This document shows, in pieces, positions 1 to 8,137 of a stretch of 64,000 nucleotides of DNA. Positions within the stretch are counted from its first letter, which is position 1, and each line of letters starts with the position of its first letter. This DNA comes from Aureimonas sp. Leaf324 (GTDB taxonomy: Bacteria > Pseudomonadota > Alphaproteobacteria > Rhizobiales > Rhizobiaceae). The position numbers and the translations under genes were made by a program. Location of the stretch: positions 311,970 through 375,969 of the forward strand of contig NZ_LMOH01000012.1 in assembly GCF_001423245.1 (NCBI RefSeq), given 5' to 3'. The notes beneath the pieces are model-generated. The model was not told the DNA's origin, searched no databases, and saw only the letters and a list, made by a program, of their open reading frames with translations.

Positions 1-161
1 TCGGTGCCCGGGATGTAGTAGAAGCCCTTGCCGTAGACGTCGCAAACGCGGACGTAGTCGACCGGCTCCGGCTCGACGGCCACGATGGCGTCGGCAGCGT
101 GGGCGCCGGAAACTGCAACGAGAGCCGCAGCGGAGCCGAGAAGAAGGCTCTTGATGTTCAT
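1..161 (-). CDS. Rhizobial-type outer membrane porin (5' end only)
   Basis: The leftward gene begins at ATG 161 and leaves the window at position 1, so only the first 53 codons are visible. They encode a signal peptide ([20 protein letters not shown], cleavage expected after HA) and then the mature start [20 protein letters not shown] followed by [11 protein letters not shown]. The VEPEPV...YVRVCD..G.G.FYIPGT pattern is the hallmark N-terminus of the rhizobial/Brucella Omp2 porin family, trimeric outer-membrane beta-barrels for small hydrophilic solutes. A GGAGG ribosome site lies 8 bases before the ATG. The barrel itself is outside the window, so solute selectivity cannot be judged. Confidence 0.9.
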   Translation of the reverse strand, partial: MNIKSLLLGSAAALVAVSGAHAADAIVAVEPEPVDYVRVCDVYGKGFYYIPGT

Positions 162-551
162 GTCCTGACCTCCAGTCAAGTTATAGGTTAGGGTTGGGCT
201 TTTGTTTCGAAGGACAGCCTTCCCTGCCCCATCCCCTGTAGAAGTCCGGGTCGTCCCCCGCTCTTCTGACCGTGAGAATATTCAGGCTGGCTTGGGATGC
301 AATCACGGAAACGCCATATCGCCGCCTTGGAGGCGTGTTGGCCACACCGCTGTTGCACGCACGCCACGAATTCGGTGACGCCCGGTTAAGGATTGCGGCG
401 ATTTGGGGGGAAAGCCTGCGCGAGGCTGACCGAATCCCTGCATTTCCGGCATTTTCCGGTCGCAGGCAACGCTCGCGCAAGGCGCGAACGACGGCGCGAC
501 AAGGCGCAGCAGCTGTCGTCTTCGAAAGTTCGCCGCCGCGCCGGCGCCGCG
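162..551. other. Intergenic region upstream of the porin gene
   Basis: About 390 bases lie between the start of the porin gene and the stop of the SbcC-like gene. I see no convincing coding frame: the open frames here lack ribosome sites and run into the neighbouring gene in the wrong frame. Highly expressed porin genes usually have a long leader, so the porin promoter and 5' UTR are probably here. No promoter boxes or hairpin stand out clearly enough to mark. Confidence 0.5.
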
Positions 552-3182
552 TCAGAGGCGAAAGATGGGCGCTCCGATGTCGCGGAAGTCGCGTTCGCGG
601 CAGGTCAGGATGATAACCTGCAGTCCTTCCGCCGCCTTGCGAAGCACGTGATGCATCCGCTCCAGCCGCCGCTCGTCGGTGTTGACCAGCGCGTCGTCGA
701 GAATCACGGTCGCGGGGTGACCACCCTTCTTGATGACGTCGGCAAGCGCCAGACGCGTGACCACAGCCACCTGCTCGCGCGCGCCCGCCGACAGGCGCCG
801 GAAATCCTCGTCGACGCCACGGCGGCGAAGGCCCGTCAGTTCCAGCGTCGCATCGTCGAGCGCGATGTCGGCGTCGGGATGGATCAGCCGCAGGTAGGGC
901 GTCACATGCGCCTTGATCGGCGCCAGCCACGATTCGTGCGCCTCGCGCTGCGCCTGAAGGAGGGTCTGGTGCAGGAGGCGCGACGCCTCGGCCTCCAGCG
1001 CAAGGCGCGAGCGGAGGCGTTCGGCCGCCTCGATCTCGTCCTCCAGACGCGCGATGTCCTCGTCGAGCGCGCTTGCACCCTGCACCCGCATCTCGCCTTC
1101 GAGGCTGGCGATTTCGCCGCGCAAGGCGTTCAGCGTCCGCTCGATCTCGTCGCGCGCCCGGCGCTTCGCCGCGACGGTGCGCTCCACCGTTTCGGGGTCG
1201 CCCGCATCGAGCGCGCGGCGCCGCGCGTCGAGAACCGCCTCGCGGGCGGCGCGCTCGAGCTCGGTGGCGGCCAGATCCTCGCGCAACGCGGCCATGGTAC
1301 GGGCGGCTTCCGACTCGTCGGCCTCTCGCGTCAGCCGCTCGGCCTCGTCGCGGCGATGAGCGGCGCCCGCCTCCCGGCCGACCAGATCGGTTTCCGCGCT
1401 TCTCAGATCCCGCCGCGCGGCGTCGAGGACACCCTCCACCTGCGCCATCCGTTCACGCGCGGTCTGCGCCACCGCACGAACCGCATCGAGATCGACGGCG
1501 GCGGTCGACAGGTCGGGCGCTTCCGGCAACCGCTCTTGCGCCGCGCGTAGCGCACGGAGTTCGGCGTCCGCCGCCTCCAGCCCCGACGGAAGCCGGGCCG
1601 CCAGAAGCTCGCGAAGCCGCTTCGTCTCGGTGGCGCGCTCCTCGGCGTCGCGCAAGGCACGGCGAACCGCCTCGACGCTGGCGAGCCCCAGCGCGGACAA
1701 GCGGCTCTCCAGCCGCTGGCGGCTCCGGGCCGCGTCGTCGGCCAGCGCGGCGGATCCGCCGCCCGGCTCGATGGTGACGCGACCGAAGCCGGGGATCTGG
1801 AAGCTCGTGGGTGCAGAGACGACGCGAGCCTCGTGGCTCGTCAGCGGCACGCCGTCGATCAGCACGGCGGCATCCGCATTGTCCGGCGCGAAGGTCACGG
1901 TCGGCGATGCGGCGGACAGGCGGATTTCCGCCTCCCGGCAAGCCCGTTCGGTCTCTTCCAGCTCGCCGAGGTCGCGGCGCGTTGGGACGCGCCCGTCGCT
2001 CGAGTGCGAAGCGGCCTCCAGCTGCGTCGCCAGACGTCGCCCTTCGGCCACCTGCGCGTCGAGCCTTGCGATCTGGTCGCCAAGGCGCGCGCGCTCGTCC
2101 GCAAGACGCGCGGCATCGGCCTCGCCCTCGGCCGTCTTCAAGGCCTCGCGCGCCAGAGCGAGCGTGCCCTCGAGCTCGGCGACATGCCGCCGTTCCCGGT
2201 CGACCGCGACGCGGTGCTCGGCCAGTCGCGCCTGCTCTTCCTGAGCCTGGCCGGTCGCCTTGGCGAGCGCCGCGAGCAGCGCTTCGCGCCGGCGCAAGCG
2301 CTCGCCGGCGTGGTCACGCAGGCTGAGCGCGTGCTTCAGTTCGCGCTCCGCCTCCGAGCAATCGCGGCGGAGGTCGCCGAGCTGACGCTGGTCGGCCTCG
2401 GCGCGGGCGAGTGCGCTCGCGGCCTGCGCCAGCGCGTCGTCCTTCTCGTAGGACCGGAGCACCGAGCGGCGATCCGAGAGACGCTGGAGCTTGCCGCGAT
2501 ATTCGGCGAGCGCCGCCCGGCGCTGCGACAGCTCCTCGCGCGACCGCTCCAACCGCTCCTCGGCCTCGCGCAGCGGCGAGCCGGCCTTGGCGCGCAGGGT
2601 CTCGGTGAAGAACTGCTCCTGCCGCGCACGGGCGGCGGCCAGAAGCGCGCGACCGCGCTCGCCGCCGAGGACCTGACTGACCTCCCCCTCGAGCGACGCC
2701 GTGACGGCATCGCGCCCGGCACCGAGGTCGAGCCCTTCCGTCGAGCGCCCCTGGTCGACCCACAGGAGGCCGAACGTGCCGACGAAATCGCCCTCCTTCG
2801 GCTTGCGCGCCCCCGAATGCGTGAAGCGCAGGAGTTCGGCGAGACGCTCTTCCACGGCGTCGCCCTGCAGCTGGCCGCCGGGCCAGGAGAGTTCCGCCTC
2901 GGGCTTCTGAAGAAAGGCCTTGCGGAGTTCGTATTCGGTGCCGCCGAGCGAGAAGGCGATCTCGATCTCGGGCCGGACCTGCCGGCCGTAGGGCACCAGC
3001 GCGCGCGTCGCCTCGCCGCTCGAGCGGTGCTTCTGGAAGAACGCGGCCCGCAAAGCCGTCAGGACCGTGGACTTGCCGGCTTCGTTGTCGCCGACCACGA
3101 CGTTGAGGCCGTCCTCGAAGCGATCGAGCGTCAGCTGCGACACGCCCGCGAACTCGCGAAGCGTCAGGGAGCGCAGATACAT
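552..3182 (-). CDS. SbcC/Rad50-like AAA family ATPase (YhaN type)
   Basis: An 876-residue SMC-like ATPase, likely the DNA-tethering subunit of an Mre11-Rad50-type nuclease complex in the cytoplasm. The N-terminal half-ATPase has a Walker A motif GDNEAGKST at residues 31-39. A very long central region rich in Glu, Arg, Ala and Leu heptads should form the coiled coil. The C-terminal lobe has the ABC signature-like LSAGAREQV and Walker B VILDDALVNTD. An upstream in-frame ATG exists at 3224, but the start at 3182 (MYLRSLTLREF) sits 4 bases after the stop of the SbcD-like gene and matches the family N-terminus, so I prefer it. No canonical CxxC zinc hook is evident, which fits the YhaN branch rather than classical SbcC. 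Confidence 0.86.
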   Translation of the reverse strand: MYLRSLTLREFAGVSQLTLDRFEDGLNVVVGDNEAGKSTVLTALRAAFFQKHRSSGEATRALVPYGRQVRPEIEIAFSLGGTEYELRKAFLQKPEAELSWPGGQLQGDAVEERLAELLRFTHSGARKPKEGDFVGTFGLLWVDQGRSTEGLDLGAGRDAVTASLEGEVSQVLGGERGRALLAAARARQEQFFTETLRAKAGSPLREAEERLERSREELSQRRAALAEYRGKLQRLSDRRSVLRSYEKDDALAQAASALARAEADQRQLGDLRRDCSEAERELKHALSLRDHAGERLRRREALLAALAKATGQAQEEQARLAEHRVAVDRERRHVAELEGTLALAREALKTAEGEADAARLADERARLGDQIARLDAQVAEGRRLATQLEAASHSSDGRVPTRRDLGELEETERACREAEIRLSAASPTVTFAPDNADAAVLIDGVPLTSHEARVVSAPTSFQIPGFGRVTIEPGGGSAALADDAARSRQRLESRLSALGLASVEAVRRALRDAEERATETKRLRELLAARLPSGLEAADAELRALRAAQERLPEAPDLSTAAVDLDAVRAVAQTARERMAQVEGVLDAARRDLRSAETDLVGREAGAAHRRDEAERLTREADESEAARTMAALREDLAATELERAAREAVLDARRRALDAGDPETVERTVAAKRRARDEIERTLNALRGEIASLEGEMRVQGASALDEDIARLEDEIEAAERLRSRLALEAEASRLLHQTLLQAQREAHESWLAPIKAHVTPYLRLIHPDADIALDDATLELTGLRRRGVDEDFRRLSAGAREQVAVVTRLALADVIKKGGHPATVILDDALVNTDERRLERMHHVLRKAAEGLQVIILTCRERDFRDIGAPIFRL

Positions 3183-3186
3183 CGGC

Positions 3187-4311
3187 TCAGGCCTCCCGGC
3201 GCCCGAGCCGGGCGTGCTCGGCAAACATCATACGGAGAGCGAGGGCGGCCGCCGCGCGCTCCGGGTCCTCGCGGCTCGCGGCCTTGGCGCGCAGCCGATC
3301 GACAGCCGTGCGCACGAAGCCCGCCGCGTCGATGCGGTCGAGGTCTTCCTCGTCCGGCTCGTCGAGAAGGTCGTCGTCCCTCACCCGCAGGTCGAACAGG
3401 CGCCGCTGCCAACCGGCCAGGGTCTCGTCGAGGGCGATCCGCTCGCGCAAGGAGAGCGTGCCGCGCAGGGTGAGGTCCACCAGCGCTTCGCCCGGCGAGG
3501 CGATCGCCGCCAGCGCATGATCGAGCGCTGCGGCGTCGCCGTGGACGTCCACCACCATCGCGCGCCAATCGAAGCGCGCGGTGCGCAGCGTCTCGACACG
3601 CGGCTCGGCGCCCGGCGCGTCGATCTCGACGAGCGCCACGAAACCCGGTTCGTTGGCGGGATAGCGATCGGCCTCGGGTGTGCCGGAATAAAAGGTGCGC
3701 GGCGCGATCTCGAGGAAGCCGTGCCAGTCGCCGAGCGCGAGGTAGTCGAGGCGGGCCCGGTCGGCGCGGTCGTCGGCGATCGGGTTGCCGCTTTCGGCCG
3801 CAGCCGGCAGCCGGTTGGCGACCGCGCCATGCGCGAGCCCGACACGGATCACATGCGAGGACGTCTCGGCCATGTCGTACCATTCGGTGAGGTCGGCCCC
3901 CTCGCGATGGCGAACGAGCGGGGCGGGCAGCACCACGGCGCGACCATCGCACAGCTCGATCGGCGCTGGCCGGTCCGCGACCACGAGCCGGGCGCGATGC
4001 TCGAACCGCTGGAGGCGCGACCAGACCGAGACGCTGACGGCCGGATCGTGGTTGCCGGGCAGGCAGACCCAGGGGCCGGAGAAGGCGGCCATCGCATCGA
4101 GGGTGCGCTGGATGTCGCGGTCCGAGATCGTGTTGCCGTCGAACGCGTCGCCCGCCACCACGACGAAATCGGCCGCCCGCTCCTGCGCCAGAACCGCGAT
4201 GCGGCGCACGGCGTTGAACCGCTCGGCGCGCAGCTCGGCGCGCGTCTCGTCGGGGTAGCCGCCGAACGGCTTGCCGATCTGCCAATCGGCCGTGTGGACG
4301 AAGCGGATCAC
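3187..4311 (-). CDS. SbcD/Mre11-like metallophosphoesterase, DNA repair exonuclease
   Basis: A 374-residue calcineurin-like phosphoesterase, the predicted nuclease partner of the downstream ATPase. Metal-binding motifs are in order: HTADWQIGKPFG (D9), AGDAFDGN (D55), LPGNHDP (N87, H88), then GLAHGAV and LGDWHGF. The first motif reads D-W-Q instead of the common D-x-H, so one metal ligand differs from E. coli SbcD. The start at 4311 (MIRFVHTAD) matches the family, and the gene is followed by the ATPase after 4 bases, so they form one operon. Divergent from the aminotransferase gene, with 180 bases of shared upstream DNA. Double-strand break processing is inferred from the family; substrate is not shown by sequence. 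Confidence 0.86.
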   Translation of the reverse strand: MIRFVHTADWQIGKPFGGYPDETRAELRAERFNAVRRIAVLAQERAADFVVVAGDAFDGNTISDRDIQRTLDAMAAFSGPWVCLPGNHDPAVSVSVWSRLQRFEHRARLVVADRPAPIELCDGRAVVLPAPLVRHREGADLTEWYDMAETSSHVIRVGLAHGAVANRLPAAAESGNPIADDRADRARLDYLALGDWHGFLEIAPRTFYSGTPEADRYPANEPGFVALVEIDAPGAEPRVETLRTARFDWRAMVVDVHGDAAALDHALAAIASPGEALVDLTLRGTLSLRERIALDETLAGWQRRLFDLRVRDDDLLDEPDEEDLDRIDAAGFVRTAVDRLRAKAASREDPERAAAALALRMMFAEHARLGRREA

Positions 4312-4491
4312 GAAAACGCTCGTTGGCTGCAGGATGTCATGCCCGGAGCGTGGTAAGACGCAGGCGGCGTTTCAAGGAGAAAACGCCGGGCCCTCAAGCT
4401 TATCAACGGGTTTGGCGTGGAGCGGACGCGCTCTGGGCAAGCGGTGCGGCAGCGATTAGAACGGCCGGGTTGCCGTTCTGCGAGTGAAGCC

Positions 4492-5589
4492 ATGCCGTTC
4501 AACGCCCGCACCCTGGCCCTGCCGGCCACGATCCCCTTCGTCGGCCCGGAAGCGCTGGAACGGCGGCTCGGGCGCCCGTTCCTGGCGCGGCTCGGCGCCA
4601 ACGAAAGCGTCTTCGGCCCTTCGCCGAAGGTCGTCGAGGCGATGAGCCGGGCGGCGCGCGACAGCTGGGCCTATGGCGATCCGGAGCACCACGCGCTGCG
4701 CTCGGCGATCGCCGATCGTCTCGGCATCCGGTTCGAGGAGGTGGTGATCGGCGAGGGCATCGACGGCCTGTTCGGCCTTCTCACACAGATCGTGCTGGAG
4801 CCCGGCGACGCGGTGGTGACCTCGCACGGCGCCTATCCGACCTTCAACTATCATGTGACCGGCCACGGCGGCGTGCTCGACTTCGTGCCCTACCGCGACG
4901 ACCGCGAGGACATCGACGCGCTGATCGAGCGGATGCAGGCGGTCCGGCCGAAGCTCGTCTACTTCGCCAATCCCGACAATCCGACCGGCAGCTGGCACGA
5001 GGCGGACGCCGTGCGACGCCTGATGGATGCGGTGCCGGAGGGCACGCTTCTCGTCCTCGACGAGGCCTACAGCGATCTGGCACCGGCTTCGGCCCTGCCG
5101 GCGGCGAACGAGTTGCGACCCAACGTCCTGCGGTTCCGGACCTTCTCGAAGGCGTACGGCATGGCGGGCGTGCGGGTGGCCTATGTGTTCGGCGCGGCGG
5201 AGACGGTCGCGTACTTCCACAAGGTGCGCAATCATTTCGGCGTGTCGCGCATGGCCCAGGCCGGCGCCGTCGCGGCGCTCGAAGACCAGGCGTATCTGTC
5301 GGACGTCGTGACGCGCATCGTTCGGGCGCGCGACCGGCTCGGGCAGATCGCCTCCTCGGCGGGTCTTCGCCCCCTGCCCTCGGCGACCAATTTCGTGGCG
5401 ATCGACTGCGGCCGAGACGGCCCTCATGCGCGGCGCATCCTCGAAGGCGTTCTCGATCGTCAGGTCTTCATCCGCATGCCGGGTGTCGCTCCGCTCGATC
5501 GCATGATCCGCGTGACGGTGGGCCGGGACGACGAACTCGACCGGTTCGCGGCGGCCCTGACGGCCTCGCTGGCGGACGCATCGGACTGA
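4492..5589 (+). CDS. Pyridoxal phosphate-dependent aminotransferase (HisC-like, class I/II)
   Basis: A 365-residue fold-type I aminotransferase. It has the substrate/PLP loop NPDNPTG (residues 160-166), the DEAY motif (D190 binding the PLP pyridine nitrogen) and the Schiff-base lysine in TFSKAYGMAGVR (K220). The overall pattern resembles histidinol-phosphate and related aromatic aminotransferases. The in-frame ATG at 4417 is less likely than 4492, whose product MPFNARTLALPATIPFVGPE starts like family members. No histidine-biosynthesis neighbours are present, so it may be a paralogue with another amino acid substrate; I therefore give no gene symbol. It converges on the Sel1-like gene with a 10-base gap. 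Confidence 0.85.
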   Translation: MPFNARTLALPATIPFVGPEALERRLGRPFLARLGANESVFGPSPKVVEAMSRAARDSWAYGDPEHHALRSAIADRLGIRFEEVVIGEGIDGLFGLLTQIVLEPGDAVVTSHGAYPTFNYHVTGHGGVLDFVPYRDDREDIDALIERMQAVRPKLVYFANPDNPTGSWHEADAVRRLMDAVPEGTLLVLDEAYSDLAPASALPAANELRPNVLRFRTFSKAYGMAGVRVAYVFGAAETVAYFHKVRNHFGVSRMAQAGAVAALEDQAYLSDVVTRIVRARDRLGQIASSAGLRPLPSATNFVAIDCGRDGPHARRILEGVLDRQVFIRMPGVAPLDRMIRVTVGRDDELDRFAAALTASLADASD

Positions 5590-5599
5590 ACGGACGGCG

Positions 5600-5872
5600 T
5601 CAGTTGCGGGCGAGCCACTCGCGGGCGAGGCGCAGCGCGCGTCCGATCTCGGTCTTGGTCATCATCGCCGCGACGTCCTGACGGTGCACGCTGGCCTCTT
5701 CGGCGCCCATCTGGTCGGCGAGGTTGAAGTACATGTGGGCCGACACGAGATCGGTCTCGCCGTCGCGGCCCGAAGCATAGCGCAGGCCCATCGCGAAGAG
5801 CGTCTCGCCGATCGGCGCCGCAAGGCCGAGCGCGGTGCCGAAGTCGCCGTCCAGAAGTTCGAAGCGTGCCAT
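5600..5872 (-). CDS. Small Sel1-like repeat protein
   Basis: A 90-residue protein, probably cytoplasmic (no signal peptide). The stretch MGLRYASGRDGETDLVSAHMYFNLADQMG has the spacing of a single Sel1/TPR-like repeat (G.MY..G..V..D...A..WFNLAA..G), followed by a helical tail ending in REWLARN. Small single-repeat Sel1 proteins of this size are common in rhizobia and have no assigned function. A purine-rich stretch (AGGGAACGAGAGA) precedes the ATG. The codon pattern is GC-rich at third positions, as in neighbouring genes. A role in protein-protein contact is inferred from the repeat type only. Confidence 0.78.
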   Translation of the reverse strand: MARFELLDGDFGTALGLAAPIGETLFAMGLRYASGRDGETDLVSAHMYFNLADQMGAEEASVHRQDVAAMMTKTEIGRALRLAREWLARN

Positions 5873-6205
5873 GTCTCTCGTTCCCTGTTCCCGTCGCGCC
5901 CCCTCGGGTGCCTTCGTCGAGATTGGCAGCGTCCCTTGAACCGGCGCTTAAAAGGCTTGGCTAATTCAAGTTGAATGCAGGATTCAACCTTTGGAAAGTC
6001 TTGGAGGCTCGTCTCCGCAAACCCCTGCATTGCCGGACTTCTCGTGATTCGCTTCACCGTTGCTTCACGATGCCGGGTGGCGATCCGTTCAGCATGATCG
6101 CCGATCGTGTTTTGCCCCTGCCTCTTGGCGGTCTCGAGGTTTACATTTACGTTAGCGTCAACCGCCTATCCCGCGCTCAAGACGGGGGCGGCATGGGAGA
6201 ATGCG
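5873..6205. other. 333-base intergenic region between Sel1-like and DUF2147 genes
   Basis: The two flanking genes are divergent, so both promoters should lie here. The region is more AT-rich than the genes around it and holds a cluster of ATTCAA/TTGAAT repeats (marked separately). I see no credible coding sequence: open frames across it lack ribosome sites and continue antisense or out of frame into the DUF2147 gene. Confidence 0.5.
5964..5988. promoter_or_regulatory. Inverted-repeat cluster, candidate operator
   Basis: ATTCAA-g-TTGAAT (5964-5976) forms a perfect inverted repeat, and a further ATTCAAC copy at 5982-5988 pairs with GTTGAAT to form a second palindrome with 7-base arms. Three copies of one hexamer in 25 bases between divergent promoters suggest a regulator-binding site. 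The regulator is unknown. Confidence 0.4.
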
Positions 6206-6550
6206 ATGAGACGTTTGGCGGTGATGATGCTGGCCCTGGCGGCGACCACGGGCGTGGCGATGGCGGACCCGATCGAGGGCACCTGGCGCATGCCGTCCGG
6301 CAACGACGCGCGCATCACGTCGTGCGGCGATGGCTTCTGCCTGACCTACGTGAACGGCCCGAACAAGGGCAAGACCTTCGGCAAGATGACCCCGTCCGGC
6401 GGCGGCGCCTATCAGGGCACGGTCACCGACTACACCAAGGGCGGCAAGGAATATTCCGGCAAGGGCAAGCTGACGGGCGACACGCTCTCGGTCTCCGGCT
6501 GCGTGCTCGGCGGGCTCATCTGCCGCTCGCAGTCGCTGACGCGCCTTTGA
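6206..6550 (+). CDS. DUF2147 domain secreted protein, first copy
   Basis: A 114-residue exported protein. Residues 1-20 (MRRLAVMMLALAATTGVAMA) are a Sec signal peptide, cleaved before DPIEGTWR. The mature part has the DUF2147 hallmarks: the opening I.GTWR, a Cys-rich centre (CGDGFC), a Y.GTVTDYTKGGKEYSGK segment, then LTGDTLSVSGCVLGGLICRS. DUF2147 proteins are small periplasmic proteins, predicted beta-rich and lipocalin-like, without an established function. GGGAGA lies 6 bases before the ATG at 6206; an upstream in-frame ATG at 6107 would destroy the signal peptide. It is followed 102 bases later by a paralogue. The four cysteines could form disulfides in the periplasm. Confidence 0.83.
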   Translation: MRRLAVMMLALAATTGVAMADPIEGTWRMPSGNDARITSCGDGFCLTYVNGPNKGKTFGKMTPSGGGAYQGTVTDYTKGGKEYSGKGKLTGDTLSVSGCVLGGLICRSQSLTRL

Positions 6551-6652
6551 GCAGCACGGCGGGAGACGGGCGGCGCTCGATTGCGGTGGCGCACTTGACG
6601 GGATGATCCCTTTCGGGGGATCGCTCGCCCCGGTCAATTCCGGAGCCCACCC

Positions 6653-7003
6653 ATGCTGTACCCGCTCGCCCTGGCGGCCGCGATCGCCACCGCCGCGTGG
6701 CCCGCCCTTGCGGCCGACGCCATCGTCGGCACCTGGCGCCTGTCGAACGGCGAGACGGTGGACTATCGCCCTTGCGGCGGAAGCTTCTGCTCGACCGTCC
6801 GGACGGGCGCCTACAAGGGCAAGACGGCCGGGACCGTCACCGGCAGCGGCGGGCGCTATACCGGCACCGTCGTCGATCCGAGCAGCGACAAGAGCTACGA
6901 GGGCCGCGTCGAGATCACCGGCGACAAGCTGACGCTGACCGGGTGTGTGGTCAAGGTCTTCTGCCGGTCGCAGGTCTGGACCCGCGTCGGAGGGGCCGGC
7001 TGA
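6653..7003 (+). CDS. DUF2147 domain secreted protein, second copy
   Basis: A 116-residue paralogue of the preceding gene: signal peptide MLYPLALAAAIATAAWPALA, then ADAIVGTWRLSNGETVDYRPCGGSFC and the repeated core Y.GTVVDPSSDKSYEGRVEITGDKLTLTGCVVKVFCRSQVWTRV. The cysteine positions match the first copy, so the pair arose by tandem duplication and has since diverged. The stop codon shares one base with the ATG of the acyltransferase gene (TGATG at 7001-7005), so the two are probably translated together. A short GATCCC/GGGATC hairpin (6605-6622) lies between the two DUF2147 genes but lacks a T tract. Confidence 0.83.
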   Translation: MLYPLALAAAIATAAWPALAADAIVGTWRLSNGETVDYRPCGGSFCSTVRTGAYKGKTAGTVTGSGGRYTGTVVDPSSDKSYEGRVEITGDKLTLTGCVVKVFCRSQVWTRVGGAG

Positions 7004-8133
7004 TGTCCGCCGCCGCGCAGGTTCGCGCCCCGTCGGCCGGCGGCGTCGAGGCCGTCCACGAGCCGGTCTTCCAGCGGCGGTCGCGAAACCGCAATGTCCA
7101 GTGGCTGCGCGCAGTCGCGGCGCTCTTCGTGGTCTTCTACCACGCCTCCGGCCACCTCGCCGCCGTGCTCGGCGACGACCGGTTCGCCGACATCTTCAAT
7201 CATCGCTTCGGCATCCTCGGCGTCGCCATCTTCTTCGCGATCTCCGGCGCCCTCATGGCCGACATCCTGAAGACCACGGCAGCGCCGAACTTCCTGATCC
7301 ACCGCATCCTGCGGATCTACCCGATTTTCCTGATCGCCTCGGTCGCCCTGCCCTTCGTGTTCTGGAACAATCCGGGTCTCGACATGAGGGCGCTGTCGCT
7401 CGTCGCGATCGGGCAGAACGGCAACTACCGGCTGATGGTGGAATGGACGCTCGTGTTCGAGCTGGCCTTCTACGTCGCGCTCTTTCTCGTCGCCGCGGCG
7501 GGTCTCGCCCGCCGGCTGGAGGCGATCGCCCTTCTCGCGCTCGTGCTGTCGGTCGGCGGCACGCTGGTCAGCCCCGACAATCAGGCGCGGATTGCCGTCC
7601 ATGTGACGGAAATCCCGTTCATGTCGGCGACGGCCGCCTTCGCGGGCGGGCTGCTGATACCCTGGCTGGTGCGCCGCAACGTCTTCCATCCCGCGCTCGC
7701 CGGCCTTTCCGTCGCGGCCGCCATCGCCATCCCGGGCACGGATTCGGTCGGCATGGGGCGCCTTCTTGCCGGCGTTTCGGCGGTGATCCTCGTCGGGCTT
7801 GCGATCTCGTTCGAGGCGCGCAGCGCCGACGACTCGGTTCCCCAGCGCGTGGCGACCAAGCTCGGGGACTGGAGCTACGCGCTCTACCTCTGCCACATGC
7901 CGGTGATCTCGTTCACCTACAACCATCTGCCCTTCACCGGGGCGGCGGCGTGGACCGCGGCGGTCGTCGGTGCCCTGCTCCTCGCAATCCCGCTCGGCAT
8001 GCTGGACCTGCGTCTCTACGCATGGCTGCGCAAGCGGTCGGATCGATCCACGCCCGACAGCTTCCGCCGCTGGGCGTGGATCTATGTCGGCATCTACGCG
8101 ATCGTCGCCGTGATCTTCCTGTTCAAGACCTGA
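7003..8133 (+). CDS. Acyltransferase 3 family membrane protein
   Basis: A 376-residue inner-membrane protein with about ten hydrophobic segments, of the acyltransferase 3 (AT3) family that O-acylates surface sugars such as exopolysaccharide, LPS or peptidoglycan. The family N-terminus is clear: NVQWLRAVAALFVVFYHASG with the conserved Arg (R36) and His (H47), followed by GVAIFFAISGALM and a cytoplasmic RILRIYPIF. GGAGGGG precedes the ATG at 7003, which overlaps the upstream DUF2147 stop by one base. No glycan biosynthesis genes are nearby, so the acceptor cannot be inferred. There is no SGNH extension, so this is the membrane-only type. Confidence 0.86.
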   Translation: MSAAAQVRAPSAGGVEAVHEPVFQRRSRNRNVQWLRAVAALFVVFYHASGHLAAVLGDDRFADIFNHRFGILGVAIFFAISGALMADILKTTAAPNFLIHRILRIYPIFLIASVALPFVFWNNPGLDMRALSLVAIGQNGNYRLMVEWTLVFELAFYVALFLVAAAGLARRLEAIALLALVLSVGGTLVSPDNQARIAVHVTEIPFMSATAAFAGGLLIPWLVRRNVFHPALAGLSVAAAIAIPGTDSVGMGRLLAGVSAVILVGLAISFEARSADDSVPQRVATKLGDWSYALYLCHMPVISFTYNHLPFTGAAAWTAAVVGALLLAIPLGMLDLRLYAWLRKRSDRSTPDSFRRWAWIYVGIYAIVAVIFLFKT

Positions 8134-8137
8134 CGAG

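Noticed and set aside
6605-6622. GATCCC/GGGATC hairpin between the DUF2147 genes as a terminator
   Set aside because: Only a 6-base stem and no T tract; more likely neutral or a minor structure.
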